A DNA stretch of 6,060 bases from the NCBI GenBank assembly GCA_009785545.1, contig WQWD01000152.1:1-6060 (forward strand), written 5' to 3'. Source of the DNA: Treponema sp. GTDB lineage: Bacteria > Spirochaetota > Spirochaetia > Treponematales > Breznakiellaceae. Made by a program: the position numbers and the translations under genes. The notes under the pieces were generated by a model that searched no databases, was not told the origin of the DNA, and was given only the letters and a program-made list of their open reading frames with translations. Positions 1-3,898 of the stretch are shown one piece after another. Numbering within the stretch: position 1 is the stretch's first letter; each line of letters opens with the position of its first letter.

Positions 1-807
1 CTCGTTGCGCTTGTCTTTTGATGTGCGGGTTTTGCGAATGTCACATATTGGGTCATAATCCAGTTTTGCGAACCTGCGCCATAATTGCACCCAGTCGGCT
101 GTGCTCTTATAATTTTTGCCCGTGAAATAACTGCGTTCGACAAGCATTATAACATGGAAATGTGGGTGAAATTCGTCTGTTTTGTGCTTATATTCGACTT
201 CTAAAGCTCGAAACCAGCCTTTGACTATAGGGATTGGCTTGCCGTCTGACTTCGGATTCAATTCACCGCTTCGCATAAGCTCATTCCAACCATCAAACAT
301 CGTATTTAAAGTTTCGCCCAAATTCGGGAGCGAACAATTTTTAACAGTTAGCGTCAAAAACACAGGGACATACGTTGCATAATCAGGACGCATTTCGATA
401 ATTTTCATTATGCGTGAAACATCTGTATAAATGCGCAACGACTTTCGCCATTGGCACATCGGGCACAGTGGCACACGACAAAAATTCGCCTTGATTAATT
501 TAAGTTGTTCAGCCATTTTCAAAAATTCCAGATGACTACTGCAAAACCTCATATTTTCTGCCCTTTTCTCATAATTAACTACTCGCCGACCATCAGCGTT
601 ATATAACCCTACGGGCTTTACGCCCGTGCGTTTATCAAACCGAATATGTACGCCGCACTTCTCGTATTCAAGTTTAACCCGCTGTGCAATATCGCTATAC
701 ACGCTCGATAATTTCAAAGAGGATTTCTTCTTTCTCGACCAATCCCGCTTTTTACCACGCTTATCCAAATCGTTTAAAATTTCCTCTTGATTTATTTTCT
801 TTTTCAT
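1..807 (-). CDS. rep: Rolling-circle plasmid replication initiator Rep (partial, C-terminus beyond window)
   Basis: This HUH endonuclease should nick the plasmid double-strand origin and start rolling-circle replication. The frame is open for 269 codons from ATG at 807 to base 1. Visible motifs are an N-terminal KKRDWSRKKK block (residues 19-28), a cysteine motif FCRVPLCPMCQWRK (109-122), the beta strand FLTLTVKN (150-157), KGWFRALEVEY (196-206) and the metal-binding HUH motif FHPHFHVIM (213-221, histidines 214, 216 and 218). This pattern is that of the pUB110/pC194 Rep_1 family. Family members are usually about 300-340 residues, so the end with the catalytic tyrosine lies left of the window. 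The start is uncertain: ATG 807 has no Shine-Dalgarno sequence, the frame upstream is closed by TAA at 867-865, and an in-frame TTG at 858 is the only obvious alternative. N-terminal similarity to family members favours ATG 807. Confidence 0.95.
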   Translation of the reverse strand, partial: MKKKINQEEILNDLDKRGKKRDWSRKKKSSLKLSSVYSDIAQRVKLEYEKCGVHIRFDKRTGVKPVGLYNADGRRVVNYEKRAENMRFCSSHLEFLKMAEQLKLIKANFCRVPLCPMCQWRKSLRIYTDVSRIMKIIEMRPDYATYVPVFLTLTVKNCSLPNLGETLNTMFDGWNELMRSGELNPKSDGKPIPIVKGWFRALEVEYKHKTDEFHPHFHVIMLVERSYFTGKNYKSTADWVQLWRRFAKLDYDPICDIRKTRTSKDKRNE

Positions 808-815
808 GCTATAAT
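787..815 (+). promoter_or_regulatory. Promoter for an RNA antisense to the rep leader
   Basis: TTGATT (787-792), a 17-base spacer and a perfect TATAAT (810-815), with TGC directly before the -10 box (extended -10), form one of the best promoters in the window. It lies over the start of rep, points against it, and has no annotatable protein gene just downstream, so it probably drives a regulatory RNA starting near 821. Confidence 0.65.
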
Positions 816-944
816 GAATATTGGCTATAGCTTTATAGCTGTCAAAAATGTTCGGCAAATTTAATTATTTGCCTGAAAAAAATTGCAACATTTAAAGCAT
901 TTAAGCCCTTGCTCCTTTCAATTGTTATTTTGATGTCTTCAACA
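808..944 (-). promoter_or_regulatory. rep mRNA leader with micro-ORFs and a hairpin
   Basis: The only strong ribosome binding site in the leader, AAAGGAG (918-912), stands before ATG CTT TAA (900-892), followed directly by ATG TTG CAA and five more codons to a TAA at 867-865. Both micro-ORFs are in the rep frame but stop 58 or more bases before rep ATG 807. A hairpin, GGCAAAT/ATTTGCC (arms 867-873 and 854-860 on the plus strand), overlaps the end of the second micro-ORF. This looks like a leader in which translation or RNA folding could limit Rep synthesis; that function is inference. Confidence 0.5.
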
Positions 945-958
945 AATATCAGTATAAC
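930..958 (+). promoter_or_regulatory. Promoter for the small peptide gene at 1031
   Basis: TTGATG (930-935), a 17-base spacer and TATAAC (953-958) point at the peptide gene, with a predicted start near 965 and a leader of about 65 bases. It overlaps the opposing rep promoter almost completely, so the two transcripts should exclude each other. Confidence 0.45.
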
Positions 959-979
959 AGAAACAAAAGGTAATAGCAA
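951..979 (-). promoter_or_regulatory. Promoter of rep
   Basis: On the minus strand, TTGCTA (979-974), a 17-base spacer and TATACT (956-951) form a good vegetative promoter pointing at rep. Transcription should start near 944, giving a leader of about 137 bases. Its -10 box overlaps the -10 box of a plus-strand promoter (930-958), so the two probably compete. Confidence 0.7.
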
Positions 980-1030
980 GGGCTTTTTGCTTTTATTAAC
1001 AAATAATTCTCAATTTAAAGGGGTAAGAAA

Positions 1031-1147
1031 GTGAGTGCTTGCGTTGAGAGTTACTTCTATATAGTATCAAGTAAAGGATTGGCGAGATTTCTTAACGCAA
1101 TCTTAAAGACGGCCAAGGCAAAAATCAAAGGACAAAATCCTATGTAA
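1031..1147 (+). CDS. Small cationic peptide of unknown function (38 aa, GTG start)
   Basis: A GTG start at 1031 follows AAAGGGG (1017-1023) by seven bases, a very good ribosome binding site. The frame encodes 38 residues ending at TAA 1145-1147. The peptide begins VSACVESYFYIVSSKG, has a hydrophobic/amphipathic stretch (SYFYIVSSKGLARFLNAIL, residues 7-25) and ends with a lysine-rich tail (KTAKAKIKGQNPM). It has seven Lys/Arg and one Glu, so it is clearly basic. A hairpin starts at its last codons. It could be a membrane-active small toxin or a regulatory peptide, or the frame may be open by chance because the DNA holds an origin (candidate nick site at 1065-1071, opposite strand). I do not recognise a named family. 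Confidence 0.5.
   Translation: MSACVESYFYIVSSKGLARFLNAILKTAKAKIKGQNPM
1039..1100 (-). other. Candidate double-strand origin (Rep nick region)
   Basis: On the minus strand CTTGATAC (1071-1064) followed by TATATAG resembles the CTTG^ATA nick core that I recall for pUB110 and pC194. The expected nick would be between 1068 and 1067. The site lies upstream of rep on the rep coding strand, as in those plasmids, and sits in the loop between an exact 7-bp inverted repeat TTGCGTT (1039-1045) / AACGCAA (1094-1100), with further weaker pairing inside. The core is short, so chance agreement is possible; the location and flanking inverted repeat support the call. Confidence 0.4.
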
Positions 1148-1172
1148 AAATTTTGCATAGGGCTGGCTTTTT
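1139..1172 (+). terminator. Probable terminator after the small peptide gene
   Basis: CCTATG (1139-1144) pairs with CATAGG (1156-1161), and the stem can extend inward through A-T pairs. The stem is followed by GCTGGCTTTTT, so the T-tract comes six bases after it. The left arm includes the last sense codons of the peptide gene. It is a modest terminator. Confidence 0.4.
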
Positions 1173-1201
1173 CCGACGCATAGAAAAATTTAAATCCCCA
1201 C

Positions 1202-1237
1202 TTGACAACTCCGACTTTGTAGGGTATAATAATATTA
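1202..1237 (+). promoter_or_regulatory. Promoter and possible operator of the higBA-like operon
   Basis: TTGACA (1202-1207), a 17-base spacer and TATAAT (1225-1230) match the consensus exactly. The palindrome TAATATTA (1230-1237) begins inside the -10 box and is a plausible site for the antitoxin. The orphan antitoxin promoter at 2555 has the same TATAATAATATTA arrangement. Confidence 0.85.
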
Positions 1238-1249
1238 GAGGTACGTAAA

Positions 1250-1576
1250 ATGGAAAGAGGGTTTGCATATTTAAAAAAATTTTCGGATAAATGGGATAAT
1301 TTGGGATTGACTGATGATGATTTATCCTTGCTTGAACAATATTTATCAAAAAATCCAAATGCTGGCAAGGTCGTAAGGGGTACTGGTGGGCTTCGGAAAT
1401 TTCGTTGGAAGTTACCCAATACAGGAAAAAGTGGCGGATTAAGGATTTTATATGTAGATGTTGTAATTCAAGAAATCATGTACATGGTTGATTTATTCCC
1501 AAAAAGTGTAAAAGAAAGTTTAACAAATGCCGAGAAAAACGCAATTAAACAGTTAGTAGAGGAGTTGAAAAAATGA
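1250..1576 (+). CDS. RelE/HigB-superfamily toxin of a toxin-antitoxin pair
   Basis: This 108-residue protein is a type II toxin of the RelE/HigB fold, expected to act as a ribosome-dependent mRNA interferase in the cytoplasm. The family signature is clear: NPNAGKVVRGTGGLRKFRW (residues 35-53), GKSGGLRILYVD (59-70), a hydrophobic strand IMYMVDLFPKS (76-86) and a C-terminal helix starting LTNAEK. Basic residues R49, K50, R52, K60, R65 and K85 and tyrosine Y68 lie where members of this superfamily carry RNA-contacting residues. The layout resembles the COG4737/PF06296 subgroup. ATG 1250 has TAGAGG eight bases upstream. The toxin comes first and its ATG/TGA junction overlaps the antitoxin by four bases (1573-1576), the usual order for HigBA-type pairs. 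Length and motifs look intact. Confidence 0.88.
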   Translation: MERGFAYLKKFSDKWDNLGLTDDDLSLLEQYLSKNPNAGKVVRGTGGLRKFRWKLPNTGKSGGLRILYVDVVIQEIMYMVDLFPKSVKESLTNAEKNAIKQLVEELKK

Positions 1577-1899
1577 AAGAGCAATCATATTTTGAAAGCA
1601 TTATGGAGGGACTACAACAAGCTGTTGATTTTAAAAATGGCGATAATTCAAAATGCAGAGTGCGAATGGTCACAATACCCGATGTTGAACCCGTGTCGGA
1701 ATATTCAAAGGAGCAAATAAAAGAGTTGCGAATCAAAAACAATTTTACACAAAAAACTTTTGCAGATGTTCTTGGAGTTAGTGCGAAATCTGTTGAGGCA
1801 TGGGAAGCAGGAATACGCAAGCCAACGGGTACGGCGAACAGACTTTTCCAGTTAATCGAACGCGAACCCAGTGTGATTAACTATGTCGTCAAGTTTTAA
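1573..1899 (+). CDS. HigA-like Xre-family antitoxin
   Basis: The 108-residue partner of the toxin upstream. Residues 1-45 form a lead segment (YFESIMEGLQQAVDFKNGD) that probably covers the toxin. Residues 47-95 form a Cro/C1-type helix-turn-helix: SKEQIKELRIKNNFTQKTFA, then DVLGVSAKSVEAWEAGIRKP, typical of the YiaG/NadS-like (COG2944) antitoxins. It should neutralise the toxin and, with it, repress the operon promoter. Its ATG overlaps the toxin stop (ATGA), so translation is coupled; GGAG just upstream (1561-1564) serves as ribosome binding site. The N-terminal FES-xxxx-L-xQA pattern recurs in the frameshifted gene at 2950. Confidence 0.88.
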   Translation: MKEQSYFESIMEGLQQAVDFKNGDNSKCRVRMVTIPDVEPVSEYSKEQIKELRIKNNFTQKTFADVLGVSAKSVEAWEAGIRKPTGTANRLFQLIEREPSVINYVVKF

Positions 1900-1910
1900 A
1901 TAGTTCTATA

Positions 1911-1945
1911 AAAAAAAAATCCCTCGATATAATTGTTATCGAGGG
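1911..1945. terminator. Terminator hairpin after the toxin-antitoxin operon
   Basis: CCCTCGATA (1921-1929) and TATCGAGGG (1937-1945) form a perfect 9-bp stem with a 7-base loop, 21 bases after the antitoxin stop. The preceding run of A (1910-1919) gives an ideal T-tract for minus-strand transcripts; on the plus strand the following TAAATTATTT is weaker. It probably works in both directions but better for RNA coming from the right. Confidence 0.65.
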
Positions 1946-1976
1946 TAAATTATTTGCAAAATGTTTCTTAACCCGC

Positions 1977-2005
1977 TTGACAAAACCTGTCGAATAATGC
2001 ATAAT
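1977..2005 (+). promoter_or_regulatory. Promoter of ribbon/HTH gene copy A
   Basis: TTGACA (1977-1982), a 17-base spacer and CATAAT (2000-2005). The first of three 17-bp repeat sites follows at once (2006-2022), where the RNA start should fall. The segment 1976-2043 matches the copy B segment 3218-3285 at nearly every base. Confidence 0.75.
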
Positions 2006-2022
2006 AACAATATTATTGAACG
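2006..2022 (+). repeat. 17-bp site A1 (promoter-proximal)
   Basis: AACAATATTATTGAACG. Its core CAATATTATTG is an inverted repeat about a central T. It is identical to site B1 at 3248-3264 and differs by one base from site A3 at 2494-2510. Position at the transcription start suggests an operator. Confidence 0.75.
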
Positions 2023-2040
2023 GAAAATGAGGAGCAAAAC

Positions 2041-2382
2041 ATGAAAGAAATATATTGTTATAAATGCGCTACTCCAAAAGATGAGCGGTGGAAAGAGTTT
2101 GACGAAAAAATTATTAGCGCACGTGGCGTATGCCGAAAAGTTTCAAAGGCAGAGCTGATGAGCGAGATTATGAGATTGCGCGAGCAAATAAATAACGAAA
2201 AAGTTTATTTGTCGGAGAGCAATCGAAACAAGAATGGACGGCCATTGGCTTTAGCTAAAGACGATAAAGAAAAAATCAGAGCCGACTATTTAGATGACCC
2301 AAAGAAAAATAGCTATGCAAAATTAGCGTATAAATATGGAGTGAGCAAAGGCACTATTTCAAATGTTATTAATAAGCACTAA
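2041..2382 (+). CDS. Small ribbon/helix-turn-helix protein, copy A (putative DNA-binding, degenerate zinc ribbon)
   Basis: A 113-residue protein I do not recognise by name. It starts MKEIYCYKC, with C6 and C9 as the first half of a zinc ribbon; the second half reads R28-G-V-C31, so one ligand is lost compared with copy B, which has CGVC. A charged, probably helical middle follows (SKAELMSEIMRLREQINNEK, residues 35-54), then NRNKNGRP, a linker typical of resolvase-like or Xre-like proteins. The C-terminal helix-turn-helix spans about residues 75-111 (YAKLAYKYGVSKGTISNVI). ATG 2041 has GAGGAGC upstream. Single-gene unit with its own promoter and three repeat sites around it. Most likely a sequence-specific DNA-binding regulator or a recombination/replication accessory protein that binds those sites. 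The function is inference. Confidence 0.8.
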   Translation: MKEIYCYKCATPKDERWKEFDEKIISARGVCRKVSKAELMSEIMRLREQINNEKVYLSESNRNKNGRPLALAKDDKEKIRADYLDDPKKNSYAKLAYKYGVSKGTISNVINKH

Positions 2383-2385
2383 TGA

Positions 2386-2402
2386 CGTTCAAATATATTG
2401 TT
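2386..2402 (-). repeat. 17-bp site A2 (inverted, just after the stop codon)
   Basis: CGTTCAAATATATTGTT on the plus strand matches the reverse complement of sites A1 and A3 at 15 of 17 positions. It starts three bases after the stop of copy A. A1 and A2 therefore bracket the gene as inverted repeats, and A2 and A3 bracket the 3' non-coding segment. Confidence 0.65.
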
Positions 2403-2493
2403 TATAAACGATTAGTGTTGATTTTTGCGAATAAAATAATCCGTGTTTCAAGTGAAATTTAGATTTTATTTATCTGCGAGAAAAATATATAAA

Positions 2494-2510
2494 AACAATA
2501 TTGTTGAACG
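2494..2510 (+). repeat. 17-bp site A3 (distal)
   Basis: AACAATATTGTTGAACG, in the same orientation as A1 and differing from it at one position. The central CAATATTG is a perfect 8-bp palindrome. It ends the part of cassette A that resembles cassette B. Confidence 0.75.
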
Positions 2511-2554
2511 ATTAGAGTATCAAATCAAAAAATAATATTTTTTAAAATTTCCAC

Positions 2555-2610
2555 TTGACAAAGTGATAACTTTAAAGTATAATAATATTAAAGAGAAGCG
2601 ATAATATTAT
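2555..2610 (+). promoter_or_regulatory. Promoter with two palindromic operators, orphan antitoxin gene
   Basis: TTGACA (2555-2560), a 17-base spacer and TATAAT (2578-2583) match consensus exactly. TAATATTA occurs twice, at 2583-2590 and within ATAATATTAT at 2601-2610, starting 19 bases apart, close to two helical turns. This is a likely paired operator for the Xre protein it precedes. Confidence 0.75.
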
Positions 2611-2655
2611 ACGAGATAGTTTTTTATGAAGATATGAGGGAAAGGAGCAAAAATA

Positions 2656-2922
2656 ATGAGAACATGGACTGAGGTAGAGAAAGAATTTTATACCCCCGAA
2701 GAAATAAAACAAAGTGATTTAAGGGTGGGAATCATAAGTGAGCTAATAAAGGCGCGCCAAGAAAAGGGAATATCACAACGCGAATTAGAGCAATTAAGCG
2801 GGGTAAGACAGCCCATCATTTCGCGAATTGAAGCAGGAGCTACAAGCCCTCAAATAGATACCTTGATGAAAATTTTAGAGCCATTGGGCAAGACTCTTGT
2901 TATTGCGCCGATTAATAATTAA
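2656..2922 (+). CDS. Xre-family HigA-like antitoxin, solitary
   Basis: An 88-residue protein with an N-terminal MRTWTEVEKEFYTPEEI segment and a classical Cro/C1 helix-turn-helix at about residues 28-83: IISELIKARQEKGISQRELE, then LSGVRQPIISRIEAG, then SPQIDTLMKILEPLGKTL. This architecture is that of the HTH antitoxins paired with RelE/HigB or Gp49-like toxins. AAGGAG (2642-2647) sits eight bases before ATG 2656. No toxin lies on either side: upstream is only its promoter and a leader of about 65 bases, and downstream is a different short gene broken by a frameshift. It may now act as a stand-alone repressor of its own promoter, or as an antidote against a toxin encoded elsewhere. Confidence 0.85.
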   Translation: MRTWTEVEKEFYTPEEIKQSDLRVGIISELIKARQEKGISQRELEQLSGVRQPIISRIEAGATSPQIDTLMKILEPLGKTLVIAPINN

Positions 2923-2949
2923 AGATAACAAAAGAGGGCGGTGAACATC

Positions 2950-3125
2950 ATGAGCAAACAAACGCACTTTGAAAGCCTTGCAGAGGCGTTAAAGCAAGCA
3001 AATCAAAAGGGCAGTTACGTGTTGTCACAAGCTCCGATTCTGCAATCCTCCCCCCAAAAGACAAAGTATGGAAAACATGCTTAGAGGGATTAAACGGTTT
3101 CACAGATGATTTAGGAAAAAAATGA
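2950..3125 (+). pseudogene. Frameshifted short gene downstream of the orphan antitoxin
   Basis: ATG 2950 has AGGGCGGTGA upstream and opens a frame that stops at 3084 after 44 residues (MSKQTHFESLAEALKQA at its start). From about 3006 the frame one base back reads on as a sensible protein, GQLRVVTSSDSAILPPK then DKVWKTCLEGLNGFTDDLGK, to TGA 3123-3125. Adding one A to the A-run at 3005-3008 would give a continuous 58-residue protein, so a one-base deletion is likely (or a sequencing error). The sequence does not match CRISPR, mob or rep proteins; its FESLAEALKQA start resembles the antitoxin at 1573. It lies 27 bases after the Xre gene, probably in the same operon. Family unknown. Confidence 0.6.
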
Positions 3126-3137
3126 CCCAAAAACGTG

Positions 3138-3165
3138 AAAGCCTATGAAAAGGCTTTTTTATTTT
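3138..3165 (+). terminator. Rho-independent terminator
   Basis: AAAGCCT (3138-3144), a 6-base loop, AGGCTTT (3151-3157) and the tract TTTTTTATTTT. It ends the operon of the orphan antitoxin and the frameshifted gene. Confidence 0.85.
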
Positions 3166-3218
3166 GATGACAACGCGCCGGGCTTTATAATTTTTTCCAT
3201 TAAAAATAAAGCTATCAC

Positions 3219-3247
3219 TTGACAAAATATGCAAAATAATGTATAAT
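3219..3247 (+). promoter_or_regulatory. Promoter of ribbon/HTH gene copy B
   Basis: TTGACA (3219-3224), a 17-base spacer and TATAAT (3242-3247), a full consensus; copy A has CATAAT at the same place. Site B1 follows at once. Confidence 0.8.
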
Positions 3248-3264
3248 AACAATATTATTGAACG
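3248..3264 (+). repeat. 17-bp site B1 (promoter-proximal)
   Basis: AACAATATTATTGAACG, identical to site A1 and at the same distance from the promoter and from the ATG. Confidence 0.75.
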
Positions 3265-3282
3265 AAAAATGAGGAGCAAATC

Positions 3283-3624
3283 ATGAAAGAAATATATTGT
3301 TATAAATGCGATATTCCAAAAGGGAAAGACCTTGACGAAAAAATTATTAGCGCGTGTGGCGTATGTCGAAAAGTTTCAAAGGCAGAGCTGATGAACGAGA
3401 TTATGAGATTAAACGAGCAGGTAAATAACGAAAAGGTTTACTTGTCTGAAAGCAATCGAAACAAGAACGGATGGCCGCCGACTTTAACTAAAGAGGACAA
3501 AGAAAAAATCAAAGCCGACTATTTAGCCGACCCGAAGAAAAATAGCTACTCAAAATTGGCGTATAAATACGCCGTAAGCAAAGGCACTATTTCAAATATT
3601 ATGAAAAGCATAGACATTGTTTAA
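3283..3624 (+). CDS. Small zinc-ribbon/helix-turn-helix protein, copy B
   Basis: A 113-residue paralogue of the protein at 2041, with the same start (MKEIYCYKC), the same KVSKAELM middle and the same C-terminal helix-turn-helix (KLAYKYAVSKGTISNIM, about residues 91-107). Here the zinc ribbon is complete: C6-x2-C9 and C25-G-V-C28. The turn of the helix-turn-helix has A97 where copy A has G100, and the last few residues differ (KSIDIV against NKH). The start has GAGGAGC upstream, as in copy A. The paralogues differ most in the loop between the two CxxC halves. As an intact ribbon protein it is the likelier functional member; it may bind the repeat sites around both copies. No family name is claimed. 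Confidence 0.8.
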   Translation: MKEIYCYKCDIPKGKDLDEKIISACGVCRKVSKAELMNEIMRLNEQVNNEKVYLSESNRNKNGWPPTLTKEDKEKIKADYLADPKKNSYSKLAYKYAVSKGTISNIMKSIDIV

Positions 3625-3634
3625 TATTATTGTT
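3618..3634 (-). repeat. 17-bp site B2 (inverted, overlapping the stop codon)
   Basis: TGTTTAATATTATTGTT matches the reverse complement of site B1 at 14 of 17 positions, and it includes the stop codon of copy B. It is the weaker counterpart of site A2. Confidence 0.5.
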
Positions 3635-3898
3635 TTTGGACGATTATTGCCGAATTTGTAAGATAAAATAATCCTGTGAGCTTTTAAAAATTAAATTCAA
3701 ATATAAATTTTATTTGTTTGAATGAAAATAGTATAAAAACAATATTGTTGAACATTAAAAGAGATTAATCTTGTATTTTAATTGGATTTAAAGACACATA
3801 AATTATTCTTAAAAAATTTTAGATTATTTTACAAAAAAATACCATGTTTTTCAACTAAATAATTATACAATAACTTCCATAAAAGGAGTGGGAATTTT
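3625..3898. other. Non-coding segment between cassette B and the Toprim gene
   Basis: No gene is seen. The left part (to 3754) is the duplicated cassette 3' segment with sites B2 and B3. The right part (3755-3880) is very AT-rich and shows no convincing consensus promoter for the downstream gene; a weak -10-like TACAAT occurs at 3867-3872 without a good -35 box. Confidence 0.5.
3738..3754 (+). repeat. 17-bp site B3 (distal)
   Basis: AACAATATTGTTGAACA, equal to site A3 except for the last base. It marks the right end of the region shared by cassettes A and B. Confidence 0.7.

Larger units (their letters stand above)
821..992 (+). ncRNA. Candidate antisense (countertranscribed) RNA controlling rep
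   Basis: A transcript from the promoter at 787-815 would start near 821 and run through a 6-bp stem-loop (GCTATA 824-829 / TATAGC 834-839), the 854-873 hairpin and the long hairpin 903-985 to the T-rich tract after 984. It would be about 170 bases long and complementary to nearly the whole rep leader. Rolling-circle plasmids such as pT181 and pMV158 use antisense RNAs against the rep leader to set copy number. The position, promoter and terminator fit that role. No transcript evidence is available here. Confidence 0.5.
903..994 (+). terminator. Long imperfect hairpin with T-tract, likely terminator of the antisense RNA
   Basis: AAGCCCTTGCT (903-913) pairs exactly with AGCAAGGGCTT (975-985). 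Inside it, CCTTT (914-918) pairs with AAAGG (966-970), TGTTAT (923-928) with ATAACA (954-959) and TGAT (931-934) with ATCA (948-951). The outer stem is followed by TTTTTGCTTTT. Only a transcript starting left of 903 contains both arms, so RNA started at the internal promoter (930-958) would escape termination. Confidence 0.5.
2383..2554. other. Non-coding 3' segment of cassette A
   Basis: No gene is seen here. The AT-rich segment lies mostly between inverted sites A2 and A3 and resembles the segment after copy B (3625-3754), sharing ACGATTA, ATAAAATAATCC, ATTTTATTT and TATAAAAACAATATTG in the same order. It was therefore duplicated with the gene and belongs to the cassette. It could hold binding sites or an untranslated RNA; no clear terminator is visible. 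Confidence 0.5.

Noticed and set aside
182..382. Open frame of 66 codons on the plus strand inside rep
   Set aside because: It lies wholly opposite conserved Rep motifs (KGWFRALEVEY, FLTLTVKN), has no ribosome binding site and no recognisable domain.
785..795. CTTGATT on the plus strand as a Rep nick site
   Set aside because: It lies inside rep on the strand opposite to its coding strand and forms the -35 box of the antisense promoter; the site at 1065-1071 has a better place and flanking repeats.
1057..1419. Minus-strand open frame of 120 codons opposite the toxin and peptide genes
   Set aside because: It crosses the HigBA promoter and mirrors the toxin gene in another frame; no ribosome binding site or family pattern is visible.
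3167..3200. Second terminator after 3165 (GCGCCGGGCTTTATAATTTTTT)
   Set aside because: The T-rich end is suggestive, but no matching stem arm pairs with GCCGGGC nearby.
1976..3754. The repeated 17-bp sites as a CRISPR array or plasmid iterons
   Set aside because: There are three sites per cassette in mixed orientation and at long, unequal distances, with genes between them. There are no regular spacers and no tandem helical phasing as iterons would show.
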